From Pyrodictium sp. (GTDB lineage Archaea; Thermoproteota; Thermoprotei_A; Sulfolobales; Pyrodictiaceae), in contig JABXKE010000002.1 of NCBI GenBank assembly GCA_013540595.1, forward strand, positions 124,050 to 188,049: DNA of 64,000 nucleotides, given 5' to 3'. Position 1 is the first letter of the stretch. Each line of letters starts with the position of its first letter. The notes below the pieces were generated by a model. That model did no database searches. It saw nothing but the letters and a program-made list of their open reading frames with translations, and was not told where the DNA came from. Made by a program: the position numbers and the translations under genes. Below are positions 40,882 to 50,575 of this stretch, one piece after another.

Positions 40882-41664
40882 TTAGTCTCTTCCTTCTTGT
40901 GGGCCTAGAATGTTTATAATACAACGACTTGGGTCGGGCTCCTCTTCGCTTACAATCTTCCCATCCCGTATGACTAGGATTTTTCTTGTGCAGTGAGCGA
41001 TCTCTGGGTCGTGTGTGACAATTATTATTGTCTGACCCTGCTTGTTCAGCTCGCGGAACACCTCTATGACTTGACGCGAACTGACCCTGTCAAGGTTTCC
41101 TGTGGGCTCGTCCGCCAGTATTATCTCTGGGTCACCCACAATTGCACGTGCAATAGCTACTCGTTGTTGCTGACCACCACTAAGCTGGTTAGGTTTCTTT
41201 GGGAGCCATGACTTCTCACCGCCAACGCGTAACAGTGCATTGACTGCTTTTGGCCGCCTCTTGCTCGGAGGAACACCACGCGCTACGAGAGGGAGCTCAA
41301 TGTTCTCTAGTACCGTTAAGCGGTTAACGAGGTTGAAGTGTTGGAATACGAAGCCTATCTTTCTATTACGTATAAGTGCGAGACGACGCGGCGACAACTT
41401 TGATACATCAAACCCATCAATGTATACTCTACCACGTGTAGGCTTGTCAAGTAACCCCATCATGTTTAACAGTGTAGTCTTACCAGAACCACTAGGGCCC
41501 ATTACAGCTATGAAGTCCCCCTTGCACACGCTAAGTGTTACACCGCGCAATCCATAGGTCTGTGTCGCGCCTACACCATAGATTTTTACAACGTTTACAA
41601 GTCTTAGTACCACGTCACAAGCCAATTCTTGTTGTCCCCAAACCACAACTATAATGCTACACAC
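40882..41664 (-). CDS. ABC ATPase of the LolD/MacB type
   Basis: A 260-residue ATPase with Walker A GPSGSGKTT, Q-loop FVFQHFNLVNRLTV (typical of the MacB/LolD family), signature LSGGQQQRVAIARA and Walker B IILADEPTGNLD. This family partners a permease with a large periplasmic-like domain, often for surface peptide or lipoprotein export. No such permease lies next to it in this window. The exact start is uncertain within the first 20 residues; the conserved part begins LRLVNVVKIYG. Confidence 0.82.
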   Translation of the reverse strand: MCSIIVVVWGQQELACDVVLRLVNVVKIYGVGATQTYGLRGVTLSVCKGDFIAVMGPSGSGKTTLLNMMGLLDKPTRGRVYIDGFDVSKLSPRRLALIRNRKIGFVFQHFNLVNRLTVLENIELPLVARGVPPSKRRPKAVNALLRVGGEKSWLPKKPNQLSGGQQQRVAIARAIVGDPEIILADEPTGNLDRVSSRQVIEVFRELNKQGQTIIIVTHDPEIAHCTRKILVIRDGKIVSEEEPDPSRCIINILGPQEGRD

Positions 41665-41853
41665 TCTAATGAAGGGTTCTCGTGGCCTAAAAGTAGGAGG
41701 TGAAGAGTAGCATAAAGTCTGGGGGTATTATGGTGCAAAGAGGGTGAAAGGATTAGTCCCTCTTGCCACAGGCGAGGCCTGGCACGCTCTAGGTGCAAAA
41801 TACTAAAAAGCCTCTAGGGCATCATTATGGGGTTGTTGTGCTATACATTAATA

Positions 41854-42081
41854 TTACTTGGCTTTTTTAACTATGAGAAGGCCTACTGCTACTGCTGCGA
41901 CTGCTATGGCGGCTGCTAGGAGGTTTGAGCCTCCTTCGGCTTGCGGTACTTCTAGTTCACCGCCTACCACGTAAACTTGTGCTACAGCTGTCTTTACTGA
42001 TGCTGTCTTGGCGCCTATGTAGGCTGCTACACTAGCTAGTGCACCGCCTGCAAGTAGGGCAAGTTTCTTGAGTAGCTTCAT
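41854..42081 (-). CDS. small exported protein with C-terminal helix
   Basis: A 75-residue protein with a signal-peptide-like start (MKLLKKLALLAGGALASVAAY), a short exterior stretch and a C-terminal hydrophobic helix (about 52-70) ending in IVKKAK. GGAGAGGTG lies 9 nt before ATG 42081; the frame opens four codons earlier. It resembles small anchored surface proteins with a C-terminal sorting-like helix. Divergent from the glycan cluster. Function unknown. Confidence 0.6.
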   Translation of the reverse strand: MKLLKKLALLAGGALASVAAYIGAKTASVKTAVAQVYVVGGELEVPQAEGGSNLLAAAIAVAAVAVGLLIVKKAK

Positions 42082-42136
42082 ATCTATACGCACCTCTCCT
42101 CGTAGAAGCTTTTCTTAGGGAGAGATTTTAAGGGTT

Positions 42137-43888
42137 ATGCATACTTCTGCGCTGGGGAACATTTTGAAGAAGGCCCCTGGGGATTTGCCGGGGAATACCT
42201 TGTCCTTGAGGGTTCTTGTGCTCCTCGCCGTGTACTATGCTGGGTCTATGCTTCCAATACCTTGGGTCTCTAAGAGAGTGATTGTGTTCCGCGTCATTGG
42301 GCAGCCCTTTACGGGGCCTTGGTGGCTAGACTTGGCAGTCTTCCTTACTTCTAGTACTCCCTTAATCCTTGTTCTATCACGTAGTACTGGGAAGAGTTTG
42401 CCCGGTTTGGGGTTGTTGGCATCGTCAACTATTGCACTCTCCATAATCTTGTGGTATGGGCTCCTTTACCCATTCGGCATGGTCGCTTCTGCCTCTGTAG
42501 CTCTCATACTCTACTCTCTCCATAGAGCTAAGATCATTAGTGGGAGAGATTTAGCTGAGAGCTTTGCTGATATTGTGCTGGTCTTCTCTATAGTGGTGAT
42601 AGCGTGTGTTGCTTCATACTTTGCTCTTGGCTACTGGGCTACTCCTGCCAAGTTTGCTGTTGAGCGTTTTCTCGTGCTCTGGGCTCCGCTGGCTTGGGTT
42701 ATCCCTATAGTACTCGTGGCTTCAGGGATTTTATGGCTCTACAAGATGCTACGCGGTAGAGGCATGGCTACTACGCTGCCCCTCAAACAAGTGGGGGCTA
42801 GAGCTCCCGAGAGAAAAGAGGAGCTAAAGATTAATCCTTTAGCTGGACTTGTAATTGGGCTTTTGCTTGCATGGCTAGCCGTTATATTGCCGCATTTGCC
42901 CACGGTTAACAAGGGGTTTCTACCAGTTAGCGTGGACACTTTCTTCTACACTAAGTTCTTGTGGTATGCAGACGTGCACGGGATGGCTGAGGCTCTGAGA
43001 AGGTTTCACGGAATGGCTAGACCACTATACCTTATTGTACTCTACAAGGTTTACCGTGTTGTTGGCGATCCATTTATCTTAATGGATGTACTCCATCCAT
43101 TTGTGGCCTATAGCTTGCTGGTGCTATCCTCCTACTTTGTTGCTGGCAAGGTCTGTGGGAGAGAATATGCGGGGATAGCAGCAATACTTGCTGGGTCAAG
43201 CCATATCGTTGCGACTTTCACTCATAGCGGCCTTCAGGCCAACAGTATGGCTCTCCCCTTGGCTCTGTTGTATTTCGTGCTTAGCCAGCCGCTCCTCGCT
43301 ATTGCTATGGTTGCTGTCGCCTTGATTCATCCATGGACACATGTGATGTATAGTGCCTCACTCGTACTCTACAGCTTCCGGAGGAAGGGTGTACGCGAAG
43401 CCGTGACTGTGGGTGGCATAGCTGTTGCCGCCATGGCTGTAGCTGAGGCTGCTTCAAGGATTCTCGTGGCTTCTAGTATTGTTGAGCCTACTTCAAGTCC
43501 TCTCCTGATCTACGAGCCCCTGAAAGGCCTCTACTATGGATTATACCTTGTTAGCTGGTCTTCAGCGCTTAACCCATCCATCTATGCGGCCGCGCTAGTG
43601 GGGGCTATGCCATTAGTAGTGGCGTCTATCCTAGCATCATACAGTCCCCTCCTACTATTCGTTAACCGTTATGCTGTGCATAGACTACTCGTCAATACTC
43701 CATTTGAGCTTGCCTCAGCAAAGACTATATCTGGTCTGTGGAAAAGGGCTGGGCTAGCTTTTCTCTTATCAAGCGTAGCATACTACTTTATCTTGTTGGC
43801 ATACGCCTACCCGTTAACAATGGAGCACTGGTGGGAGATCATAGGTGTTGAGCCCTTTGCAGTGTGGAGGAGGGCTGGCATGCCATGA
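42137..43888 (+). CDS. large multi-pass membrane protein, glycosyltransferase-like
   Basis: A 583-residue integral membrane protein with about 14 helices and a cytoplasmic loop near 215-230. The layout recalls GT-C glycosyltransferases that use lipid-linked sugars, and VDTFFYTKFLWY followed by LALIHPWTH resembles conserved loops of such enzymes. No definitive DxD or DxE motif stands out, so this is tentative. It is followed by a small membrane protein, a sugar epimerase and a convergent flippase, which suggests surface glycan or N-glycan assembly. Confidence 0.6.
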   Translation: MHTSALGNILKKAPGDLPGNTLSLRVLVLLAVYYAGSMLPIPWVSKRVIVFRVIGQPFTGPWWLDLAVFLTSSTPLILVLSRSTGKSLPGLGLLASSTIALSIILWYGLLYPFGMVASASVALILYSLHRAKIISGRDLAESFADIVLVFSIVVIACVASYFALGYWATPAKFAVERFLVLWAPLAWVIPIVLVASGILWLYKMLRGRGMATTLPLKQVGARAPERKEELKINPLAGLVIGLLLAWLAVILPHLPTVNKGFLPVSVDTFFYTKFLWYADVHGMAEALRRFHGMARPLYLIVLYKVYRVVGDPFILMDVLHPFVAYSLLVLSSYFVAGKVCGREYAGIAAILAGSSHIVATFTHSGLQANSMALPLALLYFVLSQPLLAIAMVAVALIHPWTHVMYSASLVLYSFRRKGVREAVTVGGIAVAAMAVAEAASRILVASSIVEPTSSPLLIYEPLKGLYYGLYLVSWSSALNPSIYAAALVGAMPLVVASILASYSPLLLFVNRYAVHRLLVNTPFELASAKTISGLWKRAGLAFLLSSVAYYFILLAYAYPLTMEHWWEIIGVEPFAVWRRAGMP

Positions 43889-44127
43889 GGCTTGAGAGGC
43901 GTGAACTCGTTGATAGACTTGAGAGGCTGGGTAATGCGTTTGTTGTAGCTTTCATAATACTCCTCGTCTCTGCCGCTGCTTCCCTAGCAGCTGGCGGTGA
44001 GGCTTTTGCCAACCAACTCGCAGAGTATGCGTACTACTTTCTTGTTGTAGCTGTAGTACTTCATCTTGCAGCACTAGCTCTGGAGGAGAAGGATGAGAAG
44101 GAAAGAGGAGGGGCTGGTGAAACGTGA
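43885..44127 (+). CDS. small two-helix membrane protein
   Basis: An 80-residue protein with two transmembrane helices (about 18-40 and 48-67) and an acidic/basic charged tail (EEKDEKERGG). It starts at ATG 43885, overlapping the end of the preceding gene by 4 nt, with GGAGGAGGG upstream; the frame is open to 43864. It ends 4 nt inside the epimerase gene. Likely a subunit or accessory of the upstream membrane enzyme. Confidence 0.6.
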   Translation: MRLERRELVDRLERLGNAFVVAFIILLVSAAASLAAGGEAFANQLAEYAYYFLVVAVVLHLAALALEEKDEKERGGAGET

Positions 44128-45068
44128 CAGTTGTCATTGTTACTGGTGGTGCTGGCTTCATTGGAAGTCATACTGTTGAGTTACTTCTGGAGAAGGGTTA
44201 TGACGTAGTAGTGGTGGACGACTTTTCCTCTGGTAGAGTAGAGAACCTTAGGAGAGTACTTGGCAAAGTGAGACTTGTAAGAGTTGACGTGTCTAAGTTG
44301 GATGAACTAGTTGAGAGTGTTAGGTCTCATGCTAGGAGTGGTGATGTTCTTGGCTTTGTTCACTTGGCCGCTCTTGTCAGTGTTGTTGAGGCCGAGGAGG
44401 AGCCTTGGCGGGCTATAGATGTTAATGTTAAGGGTACTCTTAACGTTCTTGAACTAGCTAGGATACTCGATGCGAGCGTTGTAGTCTATGCGAGCAGTGC
44501 TGCAGTCTACGGTGAGCCAGTGTACCTGCCTATCGATGAAGATCACCCGCTTAAGCCTGTCAACTTGTATGGTGAGAGTAAGTATATTGGTGAGAGGCTT
44601 GTAGGCTTGTACTCTAGAAGGTATGGGCTGCGAGGAGTATCACTCAGATACTTTAATGTTTATGGTCCACGTATGCGTGGAGGCCCCTATGCTGGTGTCA
44701 TACACAACTTTGTAGTGAGACTTCTCTCAGGTGATACACCAGTAATCTATGGTGATGGAAATCAGACCCGAGACTTTGTGTATGTGACTGATGTTGCTGA
44801 AGCTAATATTGCTGCTCTAGAGTCTGACGCTGAGGGAGTCTTCAATATAGGTACTGGCAGGGAAGTCAGCATCAACGATCTATACAGAATGCTTTGCAGG
44901 ATAATAGGGTACTGTCCTGCTCCCCACTACGAGGCTCCTAGGCCTGGCGATGTAAGGAGGAGTGTTGCATCAGTAAAGCGCGCCACTAGCATGTTGGGTT
45001 GGAGGCCTAGGGTGGGTCTCGAGGAGGGGTTGAGGAGGACAGTTGAGTACTACAAGTCTACGCTATAG
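44124..45068 (+). CDS. NAD-dependent nucleotide-sugar epimerase (GalE/WbpP-like)
   Basis: A 314-residue extended short-chain dehydrogenase. NAD-binding GGAGFIGS (8-15), catalytic YGESK (tyrosine and lysine near 146-150) with ASSAAVYGE before it, and RYFNVYGPR are all present. It most likely interconverts UDP-glucose/UDP-galactose or their N-acetyl forms to supply sugars for surface glycans. GTG start overlapping the previous gene by 4 nt. Converges with the flippase gene with an 11-bp overlap. Confidence 0.9.
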   Translation: MTVVIVTGGAGFIGSHTVELLLEKGYDVVVVDDFSSGRVENLRRVLGKVRLVRVDVSKLDELVESVRSHARSGDVLGFVHLAALVSVVEAEEEPWRAIDVNVKGTLNVLELARILDASVVVYASSAAVYGEPVYLPIDEDHPLKPVNLYGESKYIGERLVGLYSRRYGLRGVSLRYFNVYGPRMRGGPYAGVIHNFVVRLLSGDTPVIYGDGNQTRDFVYVTDVAEANIAALESDAEGVFNIGTGREVSINDLYRMLCRIIGYCPAPHYEAPRPGDVRRSVASVKRATSMLGWRPRVGLEEGLRRTVEYYKSTL

Positions 45069-46581
45069 CGCTTACTGCCAACTCTGCTGCCTTCCTGGCT
45101 AGTTCCCTCACTCTAGGGGATAACGTTAGTACAGCAAGGTAGACCGCTAAGCCAAGCACTATGGATGGGGTGTAGTAAGCTACCACGTCCATGAACTTTG
45201 TTGTAAGCGGCTCGGGGGGCTTCATGTACTGCCACGTTATTGCTGCTAGTAGTGATGCTAAGAGGATGGCGCCATAGTCAACGAGGTATTGTCTCCAGAG
45301 CCCCTTATCGCTTGTCTTTACTTGCTCTCTAACCACAAGTGATACATACACTATGAGTGCTGCGTAGAGCATAGTGTCTACAAGAACGATGAGTGCTGCA
45401 GTCTTTGAGGGGCCAAAAGTTCTTGCTAGCACTGATATTATTACTGTGTATAGGGCTACTGCTAGTATGCTTCTCATTAGGTGTGCTCTTGGAACCTTGT
45501 ATAGTGGCGTTGGCTTTATCTCAGAGAGGCTTGTGGCGTGCTCGTCAACTCTTACTGAGCCCGTGGCAAAGCTTGCAAGTATTGAGAATAACGTGAACAC
45601 TATTGCGCTCAGTACTGATACTACTATGAGTGTTGACGCTTCACGGTATTTGGGGTTTATTACTAAGATGATGGCGTCACGGTAGACTATTGTTGCTGAG
45701 AGTGCTGGGAGTGCAAGGGCGAGGAATAGTAGGATTACGTCTAGTAGGTCTCTCTGCGACGGCTTTCTGAGTGCCTTGGCGTAGAGGGGGGCTGTGAAGG
45801 CGTTGACTGCTCTCACGACAACGCTTCGCGGTATGTAGGCTACGCCCAGGTAGGCTGACAGTATTGTGCCCTTGGTTATCGCTGTTGCTAGTGCTCTGTC
45901 TGAGGAGCGTAGCACTAGTGCAAGGCTTCCCATGAGTGATACAGGTGTGACGCTCTTGAGTTTGGTGAATACGCTACGGTCTATTGTTGGTCTTAGTGAT
46001 ACTCCTAGCTTTAGTGATGCTGGTATGCCCCATAGTAGGAGGAGGACTGTTAGGGCTATAGTAAATGATGTTATTACGCCTACCAGTCCTAGTCCAAGCT
46101 TTATTATTAGTGTGTAGCCTGCAATGACTCTTGTAGTCTCATATATTACCCTATTAGCAGCAATCCATGCGGGGTTTATGACTTGTACAATTGCCTGGAT
46201 GTACGCCGCTATGATGCCTAGCACCACGAATACTGTGCTGAGTGCAAAGTAGAGCAGTGCGTTCCCTATTGTTTTGTCGTAGTAGTAGCCTAGAGCTATG
46301 AGCGCTAGTGAGGATAGGAGAGCGTAGAAGAGGCTGAGTGCAAGCCCGGTCTCTGATGCTCTCTTGTCGCCATAGAACGTGTATCGCGCAATCCACCATA
46401 GCCATATAGGCGGTATTGCTAAGAGCATATTGTATATGCTCAGTATTGTTGCCCACAAACCATAGTCGTGGGGGGCAAGCCTACGTACAACAATGAGGCT
46501 AAATATGAGTGATGCAATAAACGCATAGGCCTCTGCTACTAGCAAAAGCAATGATACTAGTCTGACACGCACATGCGACAA
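45058..46581 (-). CDS. polysaccharide / lipid-linked oligosaccharide flippase (MOP superfamily)
   Basis: A 507-residue membrane protein with about 14 helices. The pattern RRLAPHDYGLWATILSIYNMLLAIPP near the N-terminus is typical of Wzx-type O-unit flippases. It would flip lipid-linked oligosaccharide across the membrane for protein N-glycosylation or a surface polysaccharide. It converges with the epimerase gene, which fits a glycan locus. ATG start 46581. Confidence 0.8.
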   Translation of the reverse strand: MSHVRVRLVSLLLLVAEAYAFIASLIFSLIVVRRLAPHDYGLWATILSIYNMLLAIPPIWLWWIARYTFYGDKRASETGLALSLFYALLSSLALIALGYYYDKTIGNALLYFALSTVFVVLGIIAAYIQAIVQVINPAWIAANRVIYETTRVIAGYTLIIKLGLGLVGVITSFTIALTVLLLLWGIPASLKLGVSLRPTIDRSVFTKLKSVTPVSLMGSLALVLRSSDRALATAITKGTILSAYLGVAYIPRSVVVRAVNAFTAPLYAKALRKPSQRDLLDVILLFLALALPALSATIVYRDAIILVINPKYREASTLIVVSVLSAIVFTLFSILASFATGSVRVDEHATSLSEIKPTPLYKVPRAHLMRSILAVALYTVIISVLARTFGPSKTAALIVLVDTMLYAALIVYVSLVVREQVKTSDKGLWRQYLVDYGAILLASLLAAITWQYMKPPEPLTTKFMDVVAYYTPSIVLGLAVYLAVLTLSPRVRELARKAAELAVSAIA

Positions 46582-47208
46582 CTCGTTGACACCACTGGGC
46601 GGCGTTGCCCTCTGTTATCCCCAAAGCTACTTATCCGCTCAGACACGTAGACTAGCGGCTAGTTAAAGACATTGGGATTATCTATGCATTAACTTTAGTA
46701 GTTGTACGCAGCACACACTATCCTAATAGCTTTAGTAACTTTTGATGACAACTAATGTTTAAGGATGAGCTAATTGTCTTAGCATACTTCACGGGGAACA
46801 CCGTGTCCTGCCACCTGGCTAGGAGCAATTAAAAGTGGGTCAACCGGCTCTACTCGACTCTTAGCAGTAGCCATGCACGATGAACCTCATTGCTGCAAGG
46901 GGGTCTCATGGACGCTTACTAGGGGAGAGGATGGACGAGGCCATATTTTACTAGTAAGACATGTGTGGAACCACTTGAGAAACTTGACAAGCGTGGAAAC
47001 TATTCATTGATGTAGTCCGGGTAGCCTATACTCCTTAATTTCAAATTATTAATTTAGATCAAACTTATTAATCTCAGATTATAGGATGTAGTCAGCGTGG
47101 TATACTCTATTTTACGCTGTCTGCACTAGTAATTTCCGAGTAAGTGTATAAATCTTAGTGCAAGCTAAAATCTCTAAGTGCGGAATAAAGTGTCGCCGTG
47201 GTGGTATA
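46582..47208. other. long intergenic region, AT-rich
   Basis: No gene seen in 627 bp between the divergent flippase and por operons. There is a small hairpin CACGG-GGAACA-CCGTG near 46789-46804, a GGTCTC/GGAGAGG purine-rich part around 46900, and a very AT-rich stretch at 47030-47080 (for example AATTATTAATTTAG). It surely holds promoters. A replication origin is conceivable, but no recognisable ORB repeats or cdc6 gene are here. Confidence 0.4.
47146..47154 (+). promoter_or_regulatory. TATA box of the por operon
   Basis: GTATAAATC lies 55 nt before the chosen ATG of the gamma subunit. A transcript starting about 25 nt downstream would have a leader of some 30 nt that includes the GGTGGT ribosome binding site. 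Confidence 0.5.
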
Positions 47209-47787
47209 ATGACACGCATTGAGATAAGGTTTCATGGGCGTGGAGGCCAGGGCGCAGTAACGGCTGCAGAGTCTCTTGGCGAAGCAGCTATTCTCGAGGG
47301 CAAGTATGCCCTCGCCTTTCCAGAGTATGGCGCTGAGCGTCGTGGCGCACCAGTACTTGCCTTCACCAGGATAGATGACAGACCCATTTATGAGAGGGAG
47401 CCTATACTTGAACCGGATGTTGTCGTAGTGCTTGACCCCTCCTTGCCTCCACAGATTTACCTTAAGGGGCTAAAGAAGACAGGGCTCTTAGTGGTGAATA
47501 CTAAGCGTAGCCCGGACAGGGTGGCTGAGCACCTGCAAAGCTCAGGGCTTGAGTCTCCACGCTGTATAGCTAGTGTTGATGCAACAGAGATAGCTGTAAA
47601 GCATATCGGCGCGCCAATAGTCAATACTGCTATGCTTGCAGCCCTCATTAAAGCATCACGAGTTGTCAGCCTTGATACTGTGAAGAAGGTCATATACGAC
47701 CGTTTTTCGGCTAGGCCTCACATAGCTGAGGCAAACATGAAGGTTATGGATGAAGCATACGAGAGGACAGAGGTGGTTTGTCTATGA
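47209..47787 (+). CDS. porG: 2-oxoacid:ferredoxin oxidoreductase, gamma subunit
   Basis: A 192-residue gamma subunit. [15 protein letters not shown] is the family's signature, followed by [11 protein letters not shown]. It belongs to the four-subunit archaeal pyruvate (or 2-oxoisovalerate) oxidoreductase, which makes acyl-CoA and reduced ferredoxin. The frame is open upstream to 47158, but GGTGGT stands 3 nt before ATG 47209 and the conserved region starts there. First of a gamma-delta-alpha-beta operon. Confidence 0.92.
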
Positions 47788-48140
47788 GCCTAAAAGATGA
47801 AGGCTTCAAGAGGTATCTCGGCAAGAAGTATCCTGAGACATGGCGTGACATGCCTATAGCAGCTATAGTCCCTTGGCCCGGTAATACAGCTGAGGTAAAG
47901 ACTCATGCCTGGAGGACTATTAGGCCAGTCATAAACCAAGACAAGTGTATCCGCTGTAGACTCTGCTGGACTTTCTGTCCTGACGGTGCTATACTCGAGG
48001 TTGACGAGGAGTATAAGACGAGTAGTGGGAGAGTATTCAAGGTCAGCTACAAGGTTGACTACGATCACTGTAAGGGTTGTGGTATTTGTGCAGCTGAATG
48101 CCCCGTTAATGCTATAGAGATGGTTCCCGAAGAGAGGTGA
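47784..48140 (+). CDS. porD: 2-oxoacid:ferredoxin oxidoreductase, delta (ferredoxin) subunit
   Basis: A 118-residue delta subunit with two 4Fe-4S motifs: CIRCRLCWTFCP (with the D following) and CKGCGICAAECP. It passes electrons from the TPP site to external ferredoxin. The start is ATG 47784 after GAGGTGG, overlapping the gamma gene by 4 nt; a TTG at 47778 also opens the frame. No odd features. Confidence 0.92.
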   Translation: MSLKDEGFKRYLGKKYPETWRDMPIAAIVPWPGNTAEVKTHAWRTIRPVINQDKCIRCRLCWTFCPDGAILEVDEEYKTSSGRVFKVSYKVDYDHCKGCGICAAECPVNAIEMVPEER

Positions 48141-48145
48141 TCTAT

Positions 48146-49414
48146 ATGTCTCTCACTCTTGAGAAGAAAGAGGAAAAGAAGGAGGGGCTTAAACAAGTTA
48201 TTGGCAGGAGGATTGCTGCAACTGGGAATTATGCTGCTGCACTCGCTGTTAGAGATGCCGACATTGATGTTGCTGCAATCTATCCCATAACACCACAGGT
48301 ACAGATTGCTGAGAAGATAGCTGAGTTCGTTGCAGATGGCGAGCTTGACGCCGAGGTTATACACGTTGAAGGCGAGCACAGTGCCCTGAGTGCAGTGGTT
48401 GCGGCCGCGGCTACTGGGGCACGTGCATTCACTGCAACTAGCAGCCAGGGTCTTGAGTATATGCATGAGATACTCTACATAGCTAGTAGTCTGCGTCAAC
48501 CAGTGGTAATGGCGCTTGCTACTAGGGCTCTTAGTGCACCAATAAACATCTGGAACGATTATGCAGACGCGTTTGGCATGAGAGAGACAGGATGGATAAT
48601 GTTGTTCAGCGAGAACGTACAGGAGGTCTATGACAATCTTGTCCAGGCTTTCCGCATAGCAGAGCACCCAGACGTACTATTACCAGTAGTAGTGACGCTT
48701 GACGGCTACATATTGAGCCACACTGTTGAGCCTCTCGAGCCTCTTGGTCGAGAGGAGGTTCTATCATTTGCGCCAAAGAGGCCGAGAGGGTATAGGCCCG
48801 TCTTAGACCCAGATTACCCGATAACAGTTGGGACACTCGGAACGCCCCACTGGTACTATGAGGCTAAGTACCAGCAAGTAGTTGCACTAAGAGAGTCAAA
48901 GAGAGTCATAGAAGAGGCTGGGAGAGAGTTCGGTAAGAAGTATGGCAGAGAGTACGGGCTAATAGAGAAGTACATGATGGACGATGCTGAGCTAGCATTT
49001 GTGAGTCTTGGAGCAACAGCAAGCCTAGTCAAGGCTGCAGTTGACAGGCTCCGTAAAGAGGGTGTAAAGGCTGGCATGATCAAGATACGAGTGCTGAGAC
49101 CATTCCCTGCCGACGAGATAGCAGAAGCACTAGAGAATGTCGAGGCATGGGCAACACTCAACAGAGCCATAAGCTATGGTGCAGCAATTGAGGAGCCCTT
49201 GTTCACAGAGATAGCAGCAGCGTTAGCTGTTAGGGGGATAGTGAAGCCCATGGCGAGCTTCGTGCACGGCATGGGTGGCAGAGACATATTCGTCAGAGAG
49301 ATCGTCGAGATGTACAAGAAGCTCGATGAGATAAGGAGGAGTGGTAGGAGAGTAAAGAGGACATACTTCTGGGGCGTGAAAGGCCACGACCCCGAAGAAG
49401 ACCAAGCCATGTAG
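48146..49414 (+). CDS. porA: 2-oxoacid:ferredoxin oxidoreductase, alpha subunit
   Basis: A 422-residue alpha subunit, with YPITPQ (substrate-binding threonine region) near residue 45, VEGEHSA, TATSSQGLEYMHE and IWNDYADA blocks. It forms the catalytic core with beta. Ribosome binding site GAGGTG 6 nt before ATG 48146; the frame opens three codons earlier. Long antisense frames in this gene are codon-bias shadows. Confidence 0.92.
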   Translation: MSLTLEKKEEKKEGLKQVIGRRIAATGNYAAALAVRDADIDVAAIYPITPQVQIAEKIAEFVADGELDAEVIHVEGEHSALSAVVAAAATGARAFTATSSQGLEYMHEILYIASSLRQPVVMALATRALSAPINIWNDYADAFGMRETGWIMLFSENVQEVYDNLVQAFRIAEHPDVLLPVVVTLDGYILSHTVEPLEPLGREEVLSFAPKRPRGYRPVLDPDYPITVGTLGTPHWYYEAKYQQVVALRESKRVIEEAGREFGKKYGREYGLIEKYMMDDAELAFVSLGATASLVKAAVDRLRKEGVKAGMIKIRVLRPFPADEIAEALENVEAWATLNRAISYGAAIEEPLFTEIAAALAVRGIVKPMASFVHGMGGRDIFVREIVEMYKKLDEIRRSGRRVKRTYFWGVKGHDPEEDQAM

Positions 49415-49455
49415 ATTTTATACTCACAGAGTAGGCGATGTAGGGGTGGTCATGC

Positions 49456-50409
49456 ATGGCTCTAAGTAAGCCTGTCCGAACAATCTGGGATATACCACGC
49501 GAGGAGAGGTTTGCTCCTGGCCACACAATGTGCCAAGGCTGTGGAGCAGCTATAATAATGAGGCATCTAACCAAGGTAATAGGCAAGGACGCGATAATAG
49601 TGCAGGCTACCGGCTGTGTCGAAGTCACGACAACAGCTTTCCCTAGAACGTCATGGCTAAACCCGTGGCTACACTTGGCATTCGAGAATGCTGGTGCAGG
49701 AGCTAGTGGTGTTGAAGCAGCACTGAAGGCTTTGAAGAGGAAGGGCGTGATAGACCCTAACCGTAAGATAAAAGTAGTAGCAATAGCTGGTGACGGCGGA
49801 ACCTTCGACATAGGCTTACAGAGTCTTAGTGGTATGCTAGAACGCGGCCACAATGTAATGTATGTGGTATACGACAATGAGGCCTACATGAATACCGGCA
49901 TACAGAGGAGTGGCGCAACACCACTAGGCGCATGGACTACTACGACTCCCGTAGGTAAGAAGATGCGTGGCGAGCTGCGGCCAAAGAAGGACCTCATAGG
50001 CATAGCCTTGGCGCACAGGATACCCTACATAGCAACTGCAAGCCCAGCATACCCGACAGACATGGTTGAAAAACTACGTAAAGCCTATGAGACTGAGGGG
50101 CCAAGCCTAGTACACATAATAAGCCCATGCACACCAGGCTGGAGGATAAGGAACGAGGACACGATAAAAGTCGCAAGACTAGCAGTATTAACAGGTATGT
50201 GGGTCCTATTAGAGATAGTGAATGGGAAGCCCAGGGTTACAGTGAAGGTTCCAAAGAGGAAGCCAGTAAGAGAGTACTTGAAGTTGCAGGGTAGATTTAG
50301 GCATTTAACAGACGAGGAGATAGCAAGGATTCAAAAGATGGTAGACGAGTACGTTGAGGAGATCAATCGCTGGGTTGGAGAACAAGCAATAGGCCCAGTT
50401 GAAGAATAG
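49456..50409 (+). CDS. porB: 2-oxoacid:ferredoxin oxidoreductase, beta (TPP) subunit
   Basis: A 317-residue beta subunit that binds thiamine pyrophosphate (GDGGTFDIG, then NEAYMNTGIQRS) and a proximal 4Fe-4S cluster via CQGCG near the start, a cysteine in ATGC, and another in SPCTPGW. GGGGTGGT upstream of ATG 49456. Last gene of the operon. Pyruvate is the likeliest substrate, but POR and VOR cannot be separated with certainty by eye. Confidence 0.92.
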   Translation: MALSKPVRTIWDIPREERFAPGHTMCQGCGAAIIMRHLTKVIGKDAIIVQATGCVEVTTTAFPRTSWLNPWLHLAFENAGAGASGVEAALKALKRKGVIDPNRKIKVVAIAGDGGTFDIGLQSLSGMLERGHNVMYVVYDNEAYMNTGIQRSGATPLGAWTTTTPVGKKMRGELRPKKDLIGIALAHRIPYIATASPAYPTDMVEKLRKAYETEGPSLVHIISPCTPGWRIRNEDTIKVARLAVLTGMWVLLEIVNGKPRVTVKVPKRKPVREYLKLQGRFRHLTDEEIARIQKMVDEYVEEINRWVGEQAIGPVEE

Positions 50410-50575
50410 CCGATACAGCATTTTCCTCTTTTATTTTCCTCTACAATGCACTTAGTCTCGTAGCGGAGTTAAGGGCTTTTCTTGTTCTGCTAGCAGTGCA
50501 CCTATTAACTCGTACACTGCATAGCTTCAATTCGTTTGGGGGTGCTAGGGGGAAGCAGAGAGGTGTACCAGGAGG

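Noticed and set aside
46582-47208. Possible replication origin in the long AT-rich gap
   Set aside because: No repeated ORB-like elements, no cdc6/orc1 or winged-helix initiator gene next to it; the AT richness is explained by divergent promoters.
48065-48667. 200-codon minus-strand frame across porD and porA
   Set aside because: Antisense to two well-supported genes, Cys/Ser-rich low-quality composition, no ribosome binding site.
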